Source: Solibacillus sp. R5-41
Lineage (GTDB): Bacteria > Bacillota > Bacilli > Bacillales_A > Planococcaceae
DNA length: 64,000 nt
Assembly (NCBI RefSeq): GCF_002736105.1
Contig: NZ_CP024123.1
Coordinates: 2,224,001 to 2,288,000, forward strand
Direction: 5' to 3'
Below the pieces are notes generated by a model. The model saw nothing but the letters and a program-made list of their open reading frames with translations, was not told where the DNA came from and ran no database searches. Positions 1 to 7,967 of this stretch are shown in pieces. The translations under genes were made by a program, and so were the position numbers. Each line of letters begins with the position of its first letter. The stretch's first letter is position 1.

Positions 1-264
1 TACATTGCCTGACCTCGTTTTACTAGGGAAATTAGTATATAACTCTTCACCATCGGCCTCCATTCCAAAATGACGCAGCACATACGCTGTTGAAAATGCT
101 GCACACTCCCTATTTTTTTGTATTTCTATCCTATTATTTCGTTTAATTAGATAGTTAGCCGGATAATTTCTTTTTCGTAAAACAGGTATGGGTAATGTCA
201 TTAAATATGCATTAATGATAGTTGATATAATAATCCATAAAATAATTGTTCTAATTATGAACAT
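1..264 (-). CDS. C39-like cysteine peptidase, N-terminal part (cut by window edge)
   Basis: The 88 codons visible start at an ATG preceded by GGGGGAAG and run off the left edge. Residues 1-28 are hydrophobic, a membrane anchor or uncleaved signal. Next comes a basic stretch and then ECAAFSTAYVLRHFG (residues 53-67). A Cys followed by small residues and a [TA]-x-[VL]-L-R-x-F-G helix is the pattern of the catalytic Cys helix in C39-like papain-fold peptidases (Cys54 here). The His and Asp of the triad would lie outside the window. The class rests on this one motif. Just upstream (321-349) is a family A element, as for the genes that follow. Confidence 0.55.
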   Translation of the reverse strand, partial: MFIIRTIILWIIISTIINAYLMTLPIPVLRKRNYPANYLIKRNNRIEIQKNRECAAFSTAYVLRHFGMEADGEELYTNFPSKTRSGNV

Positions 265-320
265 ACTACTTCCCCCATTTCTTTATATCCATATCTAAAC
301 AAGATTCTAAGTCCTTCTAT

Positions 321-349
321 CACTAATCTGCTCCGTTAGTTGAATTAGG
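321..349 (-). repeat. Family A palindromic element, short copy
   Basis: Core palindrome CTAATCTGCTCCGTTAG with diverged arms. It lies between the C39-like peptidase start and a broken small gene. Confidence 0.6.
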
Positions 350-398
350 AAAAATATTATTATGCCTTTTATAAAATACAATCTTCTATTCTAATTTA

Positions 399-535
399 TC
401 AATTAAGTTCGATTTTATTTCCTAATAATTTATACTGCATTTCTTGTTTCTCTAAAATCTTATCTGTTAATTTTTCTAACGTTTTTGTATTAGACCATAA
501 AAAAATCCATCAAATGCTTCTATAATTATCATCAT
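399..535 (-). pseudogene. Broken small gene between two family A elements
   Basis: An ATG after AAAGGA opens MMIIIEAFDG and then hits a stop. One base out of frame the reading continues as WSNTKTLEKLTDKILEKQ and on to a TGA at 399-401. The two frames overlap in one short, lysine- and glutamate-rich helical peptide of about 45 residues, so a single indel is the simplest explanation. No family is recognised. Family A copies lie on both sides (321-349 and 579-650), so this would be one dead single-gene unit of the array. Confidence 0.35.
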
Positions 536-578
536 CCTTTACTTTTTACTTCAAATTGATTAGCTAATTCAATGTATT

Positions 579-650
579 TGTTCAACTAACCTGCCACGTT
601 AGTTCAAGAAGAAAAGGCTATCCTAAAGCAATCCGTTTGTGAAGTATCTA
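579..650 (-). repeat. Family A palindromic element
   Basis: Contains CTAACCTGCCACGTTAG with flanking TTCAA/TTCAAG arms, then the AAAGGCTATCCTAAAGC internal stem region typical of longer copies. Confidence 0.65.
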
Positions 651-738
651 TTGTTTAATTTCAGCTAAAATGGATTCAGGAACATCCCTATTTGGATAAT
701 TTTAACATATTTAATTTAATTTCACCAATTATTATATT

Positions 739-808
739 AAATTTAACTGCTGCGTTAGCACAAGAAGCGACTGCTCTAATTGAACAATCGCCTCTGTTAC
801 TTGAAGAA
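739..808 (-). repeat. Family A element, CGATTGTTCAA subtype
   Basis: Gene-strand order is CAAGTAACAGAGGCGATTG, TTCAATTAG, then CTAACGCAGCAGTTAA. It begins four bases after the NUDIX stop codon, as expected if the element is the tail of that gene unit. Confidence 0.6.
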
Positions 809-811
809 GAA

Positions 812-1231
812 TTAGATAAAGATTAGGTTTAAATAATCACCGTGCCCTCGTATAAGTTCAACCTCATCCTTTGATGATATCCAAAAATAATGGAACGTTA
901 GTCCTTCTTCATCCCCTCCCCCTGTCGGTTCGTAATCCCACATATCTAAATTACTTGATACATTTATCTTGTAAAAAAACCTATTATGTACAGCACCATC
1001 ATCATTTTCCCAATAATCTTCTGCAATTAAGTTCTCAACCTCAAAGTTTATTAATCCTGTTTCTTCTTTAACTTCCCTAATTACTGCATTATAAGTATCT
1101 TCTTCGGCATTTACTGTACCTTTAGGTATCTGTATCCCTGCTTCAGAAATCGGATGTTGAAAAACTAATACCTGTATTTTTCCATCTTTAATTCTTGTTA
1201 CATAACCGTAGGCTTTTCTAATCGAATTCAA
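812..1231 (-). CDS. NUDIX hydrolase
   Basis: A 139-residue NUDIX-fold pyrophosphohydrolase. The NUDIX box GX5EX7REUXEEXGU is complete at residues 38-60 (G-TVNAE-E...REVKEETGL). It should hydrolyse a nucleoside diphosphate linked to another group; the substrate cannot be read from sequence. The reading frame opens at a TTG (1240) that almost touches the ribosome site GTGAGGA. The TTG at 1231 has a nine-base spacer and is preferred. Gene-tail and gene-head family A copies lie at 739-808 and 1269-1303. NUDIX genes are common in mobile cassettes. Confidence 0.85.
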   Translation of the reverse strand: MNSIRKAYGYVTRIKDGKIQVLVFQHPISEAGIQIPKGTVNAEEDTYNAVIREVKEETGLINFEVENLIAEDYWENDDGAVHNRFFYKINVSSNLDMWDYEPTGGGDEEGLTFHYFWISSKDEVELIRGHGDYLNLIFI

Positions 1232-1268
1232 AGCAATCAATCCTCACTTAGTTTTTCTTTTATCTGAT

Positions 1269-1303
1269 CTTATTCAACTATCCTGCCGCGTTAGTTGAAT
1301 AAG
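1269..1303 (-). repeat. Family A palindrome, hairpin only
   Basis: CTTATTCAACTAT...GTTAGTTGAATAAG: 14-base arms with one or two mismatches around TCCTGCCGC. It ends about 20 bases before the ribosome site of the NUDIX gene. Confidence 0.75.
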
Positions 1304-1451
1304 CAATTTCTCATTTATTACACATTATGGTCGTACTACGAAATTGTTCTTCTTCATGTTCTATTCCCAATAACGCACCTCCGTATTTCGTTGCGTAATT
1401 TTCTCCATAAATTTTGCTTCTTTTTATCAAAACTTGTTGGTTAATATAACT

Positions 1452-1479
1452 TTGTAATTATCAATCCTAGAGATATAAT
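1452..1479 (+). promoter_or_regulatory. Sigma-A type promoter for the small plus-strand gene
   Basis: TTGTAA (1452-1457), 16-base spacer, TATAAT (1474-1479), followed 12 bases later by a strong GGAGGAGG ribosome site. Confidence 0.55.
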
Positions 1480-1507
1480 TATAGTAATAATCGGAGGAGG
1501 AATAAAA

Positions 1508-1681
1508 ATGAAACAAGCAGCTCTCCATCAATGGCATAAAAAACATAATAAACGAATAGCAGAATTTCATAAAAACCATGAAATTGAAATACAACGTGGT
1601 GAAAATGGGAAAGGTTTGTTAGCTAAATGGGAAAGGTTTTTTTATAACAATATCATTTCCCCTCTAAAGAATGTAAAATAA
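1508..1681 (+). CDS. Small basic protein of 57 residues, unknown
   Basis: The ATG at 1508 follows GGAGGAGG with an eight-base spacer. A -10/-35 pair lies upstream and a stem-loop plus T-run lies just after the TAA, so this is a complete transcription unit. The product is highly basic and rich in His and Lys (HQWHKKHNKRIAEFHKNHE), with two Trp residues and no membrane segment or signal. No family is recognised; nucleic-acid or metal binding would be guesses. It is the only gene in the first 13 kb on the plus strand, lying inside an otherwise one-way row of genes. Confidence 0.7.
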   Translation: MKQAALHQWHKKHNKRIAEFHKNHEIEIQRGENGKGLLAKWERFFYNNIISPLKNVK

Positions 1682-1693
1682 TACCTATAGATT

Positions 1694-1724
1694 GAACTGT
1701 CCTTTTGGCACAGTTCATTTTTTT
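1694..1724 (+). terminator. Rho-independent terminator of the small plus-strand gene
   Basis: GAACTGT...ACAGTTC stem with a nine-base loop and a run of seven T. Confidence 0.8.
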
Positions 1725-1768
1725 GTTTCGCAATTTGAGTCAAATGCGATATAAAAACTCCCATTTTC

Positions 1769-1803
1769 TTCTTCAAATAATCTGCTCCGTTTGTTCAATA
1801 AGG
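1769..1803 (-). repeat. Family A palindrome
   Basis: Gene-strand CTTATTGAACAAACGGAGCA then GATTATTTGAAGAAG; it lies 33 bases past the stop of the DnaB-like gene. Confidence 0.65.
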
Positions 1804-1835
1804 CACCTGAAGTTGGAGAATGTATTTTTGAGACT

Positions 1836-2273
1836 CTAGTTCTTCCATTCTTCCCTAACAAAGGCTATTGCACTTTCAATAGTTAAGACATTTTTCTTGA
1901 GCCAAATTTCACCCATTTCTCTTACCAACGAGTGAATAAAGCCAATTTTACTAACAATTTTCACATAATCCAGTAATACATTTATCACACAATCATTCAA
2001 ACCTAACTTTTGTAAATCCTTCACCAGTTCTACATCATCCTGTGAAACAGCACCATTACGATTTTTAAGATAATCAATTGGTGTTGAAGAATTAACCTGT
2101 TTTATATACCATTCATCGTAACTCATTCCTGTTTTAGCTATAAACTCTTCTTCTTGTTTTGCATTCCATTCCTCAATTGTTACTCCGTGAATTTCTTTAA
2201 ATCGTTCTTCAGCAGTCGTGCCATGTATTACTTTGCCACTTACTTTTTTATATCGTTTTTTATTTTTACTCAC
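1836..2273 (-). CDS. Stand-alone DnaB/DnaD-type (DnaB_2) domain protein
   Basis: The C-terminal half (about residues 68-144) has the pattern of the DDBH2/DnaB_2 domain of helicase-loader proteins: VSQDDVELVKDLQKLGLND, then CVINVLLDYV, then a helix ending in AIAFVREEW. In loaders such as Bacillus DnaB and DnaD this domain binds DNA and the helicase. Here it is alone behind a charged N-terminal region (residues 1-65) that holds two similar E-x-W/Y-x-x-K segments. The GTG start (2271-2273) follows GGGGTG at eight bases. Both sides carry family A copies. It could be a phage- or plasmid-derived replication accessory; its role is not shown. Confidence 0.6.
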   Translation of the reverse strand: MSKNKKRYKKVSGKVIHGTTAEERFKEIHGVTIEEWNAKQEEEFIAKTGMSYDEWYIKQVNSSTPIDYLKNRNGAVSQDDVELVKDLQKLGLNDCVINVLLDYVKIVSKIGFIHSLVREMGEIWLKKNVLTIESAIAFVREEWKN

Positions 2274-2302
2274 TCCATTTCACCCCTTTTGAACTTATTT
2301 CT

Positions 2303-2337
2303 ACTTCAGCTAAACTGCTTCGTTAGTTGAACAAAAA
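2303..2337 (-). repeat. Family A palindrome
   Basis: TTCAGCTAAACTGCTTCGTTAGTTGAA. It ends about 30 bases before the GTG start of the DnaB-like gene. Confidence 0.7.
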
Positions 2338-2489
2338 GCTACCAAAACGAGATTTTGGGACATACTGATTATAAGCAGCCAAAAGAAAACACCTAATTCA
2401 ATTGTATTGGGTGTTTTGTTACCTGACTTTGATTTGTGAACGTTTATTAGGTTTATTTTGTATGCTTTATAAATCCTGTAGAATTTAAG
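2338..2489. repeat. Family B hairpin element, copy 1
   Basis: Left flank TAAGCAGCCAAAA, then a hairpin AAAACACC...GGGTGTTTT, then right flank GAACGTTTATTAGG...TATGCTTTAT. The flanks match copy 3 (9920-10060), whereas the stem sequence differs but stays paired. Confidence 0.55.
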
Positions 2490-2548
2490 CACACGTTAGT
2501 TGAATCAGAAAAGTAGAGCTTATACAAAAATCGCGACCGATTCTTGTA
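2490..2548 (-). repeat. Family A element, CGCGA subtype
   Basis: Gene-strand AAGAATCGGTCGCGATTTTT, a TATAAGCTC segment, then GATTCAACTAACG; it lies just past the GNAT stop. Confidence 0.5.
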
Positions 2549-2558
2549 GAGTTATAAC

Positions 2559-2996
2559 TTAATTTATCTTTTTTGAAAATCCTGTACTTTTACCTACATA
2601 ACCATTACTTACGTAAAAGTTATGTGCCATTTGACGTTCTTCTCGATTGCCGCTATTTAAAGTTATTGTTTCCGCACCTTGCATGATTGCCCATTCTTCA
2701 CAGGCTTTTAATAGCTTTGTTCCTATTCCTTGCTTTCGTTGATTTGAACTTACAATAAAAGCAAGTATACGGACATATATACCACTGAATTCAAAAGCAA
2801 GTGCCTTACATACCCCTGCAAAACCTAAAACTTGATTATTTTTTACAGCCACTAAAGTTTCATAATCTCCATGTTTTTGTAATAAATCAAATCTCATATT
2901 TAAATCTTCTAAAGTTGTTGGATAACCTAATTCACTCAACAGATCGACTAGATATTTATAATCTGAAGGTTGAATGGTTCTAATCTCGATAGTCAT
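2559..2996 (-). CDS. GNAT family N-acetyltransferase
   Basis: A 145-residue acetyl-CoA dependent acyltransferase. Motif A with the pyrophosphate-binding loop R-K-Q-G-I-G-T (Q/R-x-x-G-x-G/A) lies at about residues 87-95 and is followed by the helix LLKACEEWA. The acceptor is not predictable. The ATG at 2996 has AAGGTG six bases upstream; an earlier GTG (3005) overlaps that ribosome site and is rejected. Family A remnants lie on both sides. Confidence 0.85.
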   Translation of the reverse strand: MTIEIRTIQPSDYKYLVDLLSELGYPTTLEDLNMRFDLLQKHGDYETLVAVKNNQVLGFAGVCKALAFEFSGIYVRILAFIVSSNQRKQGIGTKLLKACEEWAIMQGAETITLNSGNREERQMAHNFYVSNGYVGKSTGFSKKIN

Positions 2997-3067
2997 TAAT
3001 TTCACCTTCCATGATACTTAAAGTAATTGACAAATGATGCGGCCCAATAAAGAAATAGATGCAAATC

Positions 3068-3168
3068 CTTGTTACAGAATCGCGCCCTTTTCTTGAAGAC
3101 TCGATATCGAGATAATCTGAAAGACATACATTATGATTTTCCGTTTTTGCCTCGTTTGTTGAATAGCA
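3068..3168 (-). repeat. Diverged family A element
   Basis: Two recognisable pieces: CGCGCCCTTTTCTTGAAGA (3081-3099) and CCTCGTTTGTTGAATAGC (3150-3167). The internal part between them is unlike other copies. Confidence 0.45.
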
Positions 3169-3293
3169 ACGGCCATTAAAAGCAACTTTTTATTATATTT
3201 ACTCATCCATTCTTCTCTCATCATATCTAATCAATCATTAAATAAACTACTTAATAAAAAGCGAATACCACAATGTGAACCGTTTTATTTCTT

Positions 3294-4436
3294 TCACTTT
3301 CTCAACTCACTATATTGCATATGAATTCTGTTTTCTGGTTTTTTGTCTACCGTATATAGCACAACAATGAAGAACCATTCTAAAGGCTTCATTAAGAGAT
3401 AAATGATGTCTGCGGACCATTTTGAATTTATATGCCTACTTATTGGATAGCCATATCTGTCGTAAAAGTTACGGATGACTTTATGGAAGCTTGGCATATA
3501 TTGTTCTAGAATGTTCTCGAATGCGTTAGCAATCAGCAGCTGGCGATTCACGGGGATTCTTTGTCCTCTTCTAATGCCAGCTCTGATCGGATTGACCAAG
3601 TTTTTATGCCCTTTAGCAGAGACCGTACACAAATAATGCCCGTCACCCTCTACTATCACTGGTTTTGGCGCAGGGATATTCGAATAGTTGAAAGAGCTTG
3701 TCTCAAGGAACACCCGGATAAAGCTATCTGGTCGTTGTCCAAACAAGATCAAAATTAATTGGATGATGACCAAAATTGGAAAAAAACATATTGCCCATAT
3801 TTTTGACATCCTTTGATAGTTATTAGATATTCTGTAGAGAAATAAAATGAATTTATTATTGTCCTCTGCCTCTTTTTCATTCTGGCTATCAAGAAAATTA
3901 TTCAGAGAATCTTTCAACCTTGCGATATATAAAAATAATAATGATAAAAAGCTAATTTGCAGTAGGAGGACCGTAAGTTCTTCACCATCATGTGAAAAAC
4001 CTGTATGAGTAAGATAGACAATTGCAAATATGATATTAGATATCATTAATGTACTACATATCACATACACAACCGGCGAAAGTGACCCATCGTTAAGACT
4101 TACGACCCAAAAGGAAAACATACCCAATGTCAATAAGACAACAACAGATGCTATATATTCGTTGGAAAGAGAAGCATATCCATCTACCTTTACACCATTT
4201 AAATCAAATATATGCAATTGCTCACCAGCATCCACGGCACTACCATTTAGAAAAAAACCAAACATAAATAAACATAAAATTACCATGGAATAATAGCAAT
4301 CAATTGCTTTAATTTTGACTGACCCACCCTTAACATCATGTGACTTCGTCTTCCTAGTAAAACTCCGAACCATTCTGATAAAGGCATATAAAGGAACTGA
4401 AATTGAAATAATTAAAAGTATCATTATCATTATCAA
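3294..4436 (-). CDS. Multi-pass membrane protein, DUF6688-like
   Basis: About 380 residues. Seven or so hydrophobic segments fill residues 1-240. A soluble C-terminal region (about 265-355) contains GDGHYLCTVSAKGHK, RQLLIANAFENIL and FYDRYGYPISRH, then one more hydrophobic segment. This C-terminal block is what I recall of the DUF6688 family; no function is known to me. The AGGAGG ribosome site lies inside the frame opened by the upstream TTG at 4460, so translation should start at the TTG at 4436 (nine-base spacer) or 4439. Possibly a single-gene unit of the left array. Confidence 0.6.
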   Translation of the reverse strand: MIMIMILLIISISVPLYAFIRMVRSFTRKTKSHDVKGGSVKIKAIDCYYSMVILCLFMFGFFLNGSAVDAGEQLHIFDLNGVKVDGYASLSNEYIASVVVLLTLGMFSFWVVSLNDGSLSPVVYVICSTLMISNIIFAIVYLTHTGFSHDGEELTVLLLQISFLSLLFLYIARLKDSLNNFLDSQNEKEAEDNNKFILFLYRISNNYQRMSKIWAICFFPILVIIQLILILFGQRPDSFIRVFLETSSFNYSNIPAPKPVIVEGDGHYLCTVSAKGHKNLVNPIRAGIRRGQRIPVNRQLLIANAFENILEQYMPSFHKVIRNFYDRYGYPISRHINSKWSADIIYLLMKPLEWFFIVVLYTVDKKPENRIHMQYSELRK

Positions 4437-4526
4437 CAAACGCAACCTCCTCCCAAGCAATTAAATTTGGAACAATACCCTACTACTAGAATGTACCATA
4501 AAAATACATAAAACTATCTATGTGTT

Positions 4527-4682
4527 TTTATTAAACTAACCTGTCCGTTCAATAACTTCTTACGCCATTATATGGTCCTAAAATGAAAATAAGCACTCGT
4601 CCTTGTTACAGGAAAGCGCCCTTTTGTGGAAGATCATAAATACATGTCTTGTTAATCTAATGTCCCCTTTAGTTGAACAAGG
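4527..4682 (-). repeat. Long diverged family A element
   Basis: Contains TTAAACTAACCTGTCCGTTC at one end, GCGCCCTTTTGTGGAAGATC in the middle and TCCCCTTTAGTTGAACAAGG at the other end: the same order of parts as the compound copy at 31162-31300. Confidence 0.6.
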
Positions 4683-4720
4683 ATTTGGGGTTAATTTCAA
4701 ATTTACGTGTCATCATTAGT

Positions 4721-5530
4721 TTAAGGATTTCTTCCAATAACAACTGTTGCATCTAATTTATCATCTCTAGCTATTTTGGTAATTAGCCCAACATTTGCAA
4801 AAATTTCTAAAGTTTGAGTAGCCTGAATTTCACTCGTCTCTATCAATAGATGTCCTCCAGGAATAAGCCAGTGAGAAGCCTTTTCTACAACCTTTCGCTG
4901 AAGGTCTAGTCCATCCTTCCCTCCATCAAGCGACACTTTCGGTTCATATAAACGTGCTTCTTGAGGAAGCAGCTTTATTGAATCAGTAGGAACGTAAGGT
5001 GCGTTAGCCACTATGATGTTCACTCGACCTCTCAATGAATCAGCTAAAGCATCATATAAGTCACCTTGATAGACGTGACCACCGATCTTAGTTATGTTAC
5101 GGGAAGTACATCGTACAGCAACGGGGTCAATATCAACGGAGTGTAATAAAATCTTTTTAAGGTCGGTTGCAATTGCAGCGCCAATAGCACCAGACCCGCA
5201 ACATAAATCCAAAACAATATCATATGGGCGGGTTAAAATTTTTGCTTGTTGAACTAGAAACTCCGTACGTCGACGTGGTATAAAAACTCCCCGTTCTACT
5301 TCTATTCGTAGCCCACAAAACTTCGTAAACCCAAGCGCGTATTCAAGCGGTAAACCACTTACTCGTTTTTCTACCATTTTCATTAAATCCTCTATACTTC
5401 TAGCTTCAGAGGTAAGTAACTGTGTTTCTTCTACAGCAAAGACACAACCCTCACTCCGTAGTCTGTTGATTATGCTTCTTTCAGTTTTATTATCTAAAAA
5501 TAAATTGATTTTCTGTGCTATTAATCTCAC
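4721..5530 (-). CDS. HemK/PrmC-like N5-glutamine methyltransferase paralogue
   Basis: A 269-residue class I SAM-dependent methyltransferase. An N-terminal helical domain (1-75) precedes motif I LDLCCGSGAIGAA (107-119), the acidic SVDIDP (131-136) and NAPY (176-179) with EPKVSLDGG after it. True PrmC, which modifies release factors, has NPPY. NAPY is what I recall of a PrmC-related subfamily of unknown substrate. The GTG start follows AAGGAAG. Probably a paralogue, not the housekeeping prmC, because the neighbours are unrelated accessory genes and family A copies flank it. Confidence 0.75.
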   Translation of the reverse strand: MRLIAQKINLFLDNKTERSIINRLRSEGCVFAVEETQLLTSEARSIEDLMKMVEKRVSGLPLEYALGFTKFCGLRIEVERGVFIPRRRTEFLVQQAKILTRPYDIVLDLCCGSGAIGAAIATDLKKILLHSVDIDPVAVRCTSRNITKIGGHVYQGDLYDALADSLRGRVNIIVANAPYVPTDSIKLLPQEARLYEPKVSLDGGKDGLDLQRKVVEKASHWLIPGGHLLIETSEIQATQTLEIFANVGLITKIARDDKLDATVVIGRNP

Positions 5531-5585
5531 CGCTTCCTTAATCCCAATTATTTATCTTTTTATTCTAGAAATAATATATTGTCCT

Positions 5586-5630
5586 TCTTCAACTAACATG
5601 CCCGTTTGTTTAATAAAGAAAAAGGCTTAT
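5586..5630 (-). repeat. Family A palindrome
   Basis: TTCTTCAACTAACATGCCCG followed by TTTGTTTAATAAAG; it lies some 50 bases before the ribosome site of the methyltransferase. Confidence 0.65.
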
Positions 5631-5759
5631 AGGAAAATGTTGATTTATAACGTTAAGGTATCGGCTGTATATATACGATTTTATTCAAAATAAGATCCAG
5701 TGTAATTTCTTTTGAACAAAATTGAAAGCTTTGTTGGATCTAAGTTCAAACGATAGTGG

Positions 5760-5895
5760 ATAAAAAGGTGTATACGAATGAAATACAGAAAAACACATAA
5801 AACATTTATAGCTCAACGTTTTATGTGTTTTATGGTGTAACCAAACTTGCATTTGGGAACATTTTATGGATGTGACATTGTATAACGATGCACTT
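5760..5895. repeat. Family B element, copy 2
   Basis: Strong hairpin (5789-5832) followed by ACCAAACTTGCATTTGGGAA and CATTTTATGGATGTG; the right flank matches the other family B copies. Confidence 0.5.
5789..5832. terminator. Stem-loop, likely bidirectional terminator
   Basis: AAAACACATAAAAC pairs with GTTTTATGTGTTTT around a 13-base loop, with A- and T-rich outer edges. It lies downstream of the isochorismatase-family gene. Confidence 0.6.
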
Positions 5896-5912
5896 TATTA
5901 TCTAAAGCTCAT

Positions 5913-6470
5913 CTAGCGATACTCATTATGAGTAGGTTGAAATAAATTCTCGACAGCTTTTCTAACCACTGAAAAATTATCAACATTATAATGCCCATGA
6001 AGGATTTCATTATGATGATTAATAATCTGCTCGGCTGTTAAAGATTGAGAATCCGTCGTTGAATGACCATCCTCCACAAGCGTGACATCAAAACCACTTA
6101 CGGTTGCCATTCTAACTGCTGTATCAATACAATGCTCTGTCTTGCATCCCATCACAACAAGATGCTTAATCTGGTTATCTTGTAAAAATTTCAATAATGG
6201 CGTCCCGTAAAAAGAATTCGTCGCCTCTTTATCAAATATCGTTGCCTTTGCTGGAATATCAATATCCTGATGAATCTCGAAACCCTCACCACTTCCTTCA
6301 GCAACATCTTTGTCTCTTATGAAAACGACTAAGCTATTTGAAACCATTGCCTTTTTTATCACTGAATTAATATTATTTAGCAGAGTAGACTGGTTAAAAA
6401 CGGCTTTTTCTTTTTCGTTACCATCAATCAATTCTTGTTGTGCATCGATTACTAATAAAGCCTGGTTCAA
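5913..6470 (-). CDS. Isochorismatase-family cysteine hydrolase
   Basis: A 185-residue alpha/beta hydrolase of the isochorismatase/nicotinamidase fold. The catalytic triad is visible: Asp9 in VIDAQ, Lys81 in FDKEATNSF and Cys114 in GCKTEHCIDTA. The family hydrolyses an amide or vinyl ether next to a carboxylate; the substrate here is unknown. The TTG at 6470 has AAGGGG seven bases upstream; the longer frame from 6488 would start inside the ribosome site. Family B sequences lie on both sides. Confidence 0.85.
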   Translation of the reverse strand: MNQALLVIDAQQELIDGNEKEKAVFNQSTLLNNINSVIKKAMVSNSLVVFIRDKDVAEGSGEGFEIHQDIDIPAKATIFDKEATNSFYGTPLLKFLQDNQIKHLVVMGCKTEHCIDTAVRMATVSGFDVTLVEDGHSTTDSQSLTAEQIINHHNEILHGHYNVDNFSVVRKAVENLFQPTHNEYR

Positions 6471-6603
6471 TAAAAAACCCCTTTTCAATTAAAGTTATTC
6501 TTCCATCATTTAAATCGTAAATTTAATTATATAGAATCTCTCTTTAAACTTACAATAATTACCTTCGTAAGTTCTCAAAGCGTCGTTAACAAATACCGTA
6601 TAA

Positions 6604-7200
6604 TTAATGATACTTCTTGTCCCACACTAAGTTTGTAATCGCTATTCTTTCATCAGCAGACCCATTCCATTTTATAGAAAATCCTGTAATTTCTAATTCT
6701 TCAACAATAATTTGACCGATTTCTTCTGCTGTTGGCTTATCAAAGTAATTACCAAAAGCAAAGTAAAGTACCGTTGTATCATCGTGAAATATATGTTCCA
6801 AATCTTGCATTGTATAAAAACAACAACCAACTATTTTTTCGCCTTTTTCATAGCATTCAGTAGCATATTCGTTACAATCATCAAATCCGTCCGATAGGGT
6901 GTATCCTGCACAATGCTTTGTAACAACTCCACGCTTTTCCATGTTATCAAAGGCTAAATCCAATTTCATAAAATTTTCTTGTGTGCCGACATTCTGAAAT
7001 TTATCACGTAACTCTGCAATTATTGCTGAAAAGTCATCATCTATTATTTTTCCTTCATCATCAGGATAATTATCTTCTATGTACAATTTACACTCCTCTT
7101 GAATTTCCTCATTTGACAAAAAGCCAGCTTTAATATTGTCTGTTATCAAACCTTCCAATTCATTTGCACAACATTCGTCCAAAAGTTTTTTCCATTCCAT
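6604..7200 (-). CDS. Acidic soluble protein, DUF6891-like
   Basis: 198 residues, strongly acidic, no signal or membrane segment. Conserved-looking parts are HCAGYTLSDGFDDCNEYA, CCFYTMQDLEHIFHDDTTVL and YFAFGNYFDKPT, which I associate with the uncharacterised DUF6891. The ATG at 7200 follows GGGAGG at seven bases; an upstream in-frame TTG lies before that ribosome site. No enzymatic motif can be named. It sits among single-gene accessory units. Confidence 0.6.
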   Translation of the reverse strand: MEWKKLLDECCANELEGLITDNIKAGFLSNEEIQEECKLYIEDNYPDDEGKIIDDDFSAIIAELRDKFQNVGTQENFMKLDLAFDNMEKRGVVTKHCAGYTLSDGFDDCNEYATECYEKGEKIVGCCFYTMQDLEHIFHDDTTVLYFAFGNYFDKPTAEEIGQIIVEELEITGFSIKWNGSADERIAITNLVWDKKYH

Positions 7201-7371
7201 GTTTATGTTCCTCCCTATTTCCAATTTATTTATTTGTTAGTTAATTCCTTTATTGTACATAACCTCCACGTAATCGGTCTATAATTACATCTTAACTCAA
7301 TACAACTAAGTTAAATATCCGTCCAAATATATAACAGCATGAGTACCTACCGACTGTTTCTACTAAATACA

Positions 7372-7845
7372 TCATTTACCTTTCTTCTCATTGATGATGG
7401 TCGAAAATTCTTCGTATTCTTTAATTACTTGCTTCGATAAGGGGTGAGAAGGTTCTTCAACTTTAAGAGGAAGTATTCCTTTTTTACTTTGTTCTTGAAG
7501 ATACTCAGAAAATCCTTTATATAATGCTTTAGCAAATTTCTCAAAATCAAATTTATAATTGTAAGTAATGGGTGGTTGATCATATTTGTAATAAGTTAAA
7601 TGTTCAATACATAGATTTTTCTCTTCTACAGTTAAATAATATTTCACCGCAAAACCGAAACCGTCTATTTCAGTTTTGTTCGTTTTTCCATTCCATAGAT
7701 GTAAGAGTACAAAGAAAAACGAAGGTATAGAATAGAATGCAATCTTAAAATTGAAATAGATATCTTGACCTTCTCCATTTAATTTGATTTCAACATCTCC
7801 ATTTCTAAAATCTATATCAAAACGACATGTATATTGGTTTTCCAA
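7372..7845 (-). CDS. Unknown soluble protein, 157 residues
   Basis: No recognised family. The N-terminal half is beta-rich with aromatic residues (FDIDFRNGDVEIKLNG, FGFAVKYYLTVEEKNLC); the C-terminal half is helical and charged, ending in a Lys-rich tail. No signal or membrane segment. TTG start at 7845, eight bases after AAAGGAG; the longer GTG frame overlaps that site. A full family A copy (7867-7955) directly precedes it. Confidence 0.6.
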   Translation of the reverse strand: MENQYTCRFDIDFRNGDVEIKLNGEGQDIYFNFKIAFYSIPSFFFVLLHLWNGKTNKTEIDGFGFAVKYYLTVEEKNLCIEHLTYYKYDQPPITYNYKFDFEKFAKALYKGFSEYLQEQSKKGILPLKVEEPSHPLSKQVIKEYEEFSTIINEKKGK

Positions 7846-7866
7846 AAAAACCACTCCTTTAGTTAT

Positions 7867-7955
7867 CTTATTAAACTAACCTGCCCCGTTAGTTCAATAA
7901 GAAAAAAGAGCTGCATAAGCAACTCAACGATCTTCAAGTAAAGCCCCCGTTAATG
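7867..7955 (-). repeat. Family A element, near-complete reference copy
   Basis: Gene-strand order: TTAACGGGGGCTTTACTTGA, a GAG..GC/GCAGCTC stem followed by TTTTTT, then the 14-base-arm palindrome CTTATTGAACTAAC/GTTAGTTTAATAAG (7867-7901). The middle stem plus T-run is a rho-independent terminator for the gene before it. Confidence 0.85.
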
Positions 7956-7967
7956 CAATTAACGACA

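Noticed and set aside
2310-2492. 60-residue minus-strand frame
   Set aside because: It lies wholly over family A and B repeat sequence with no ribosome site.
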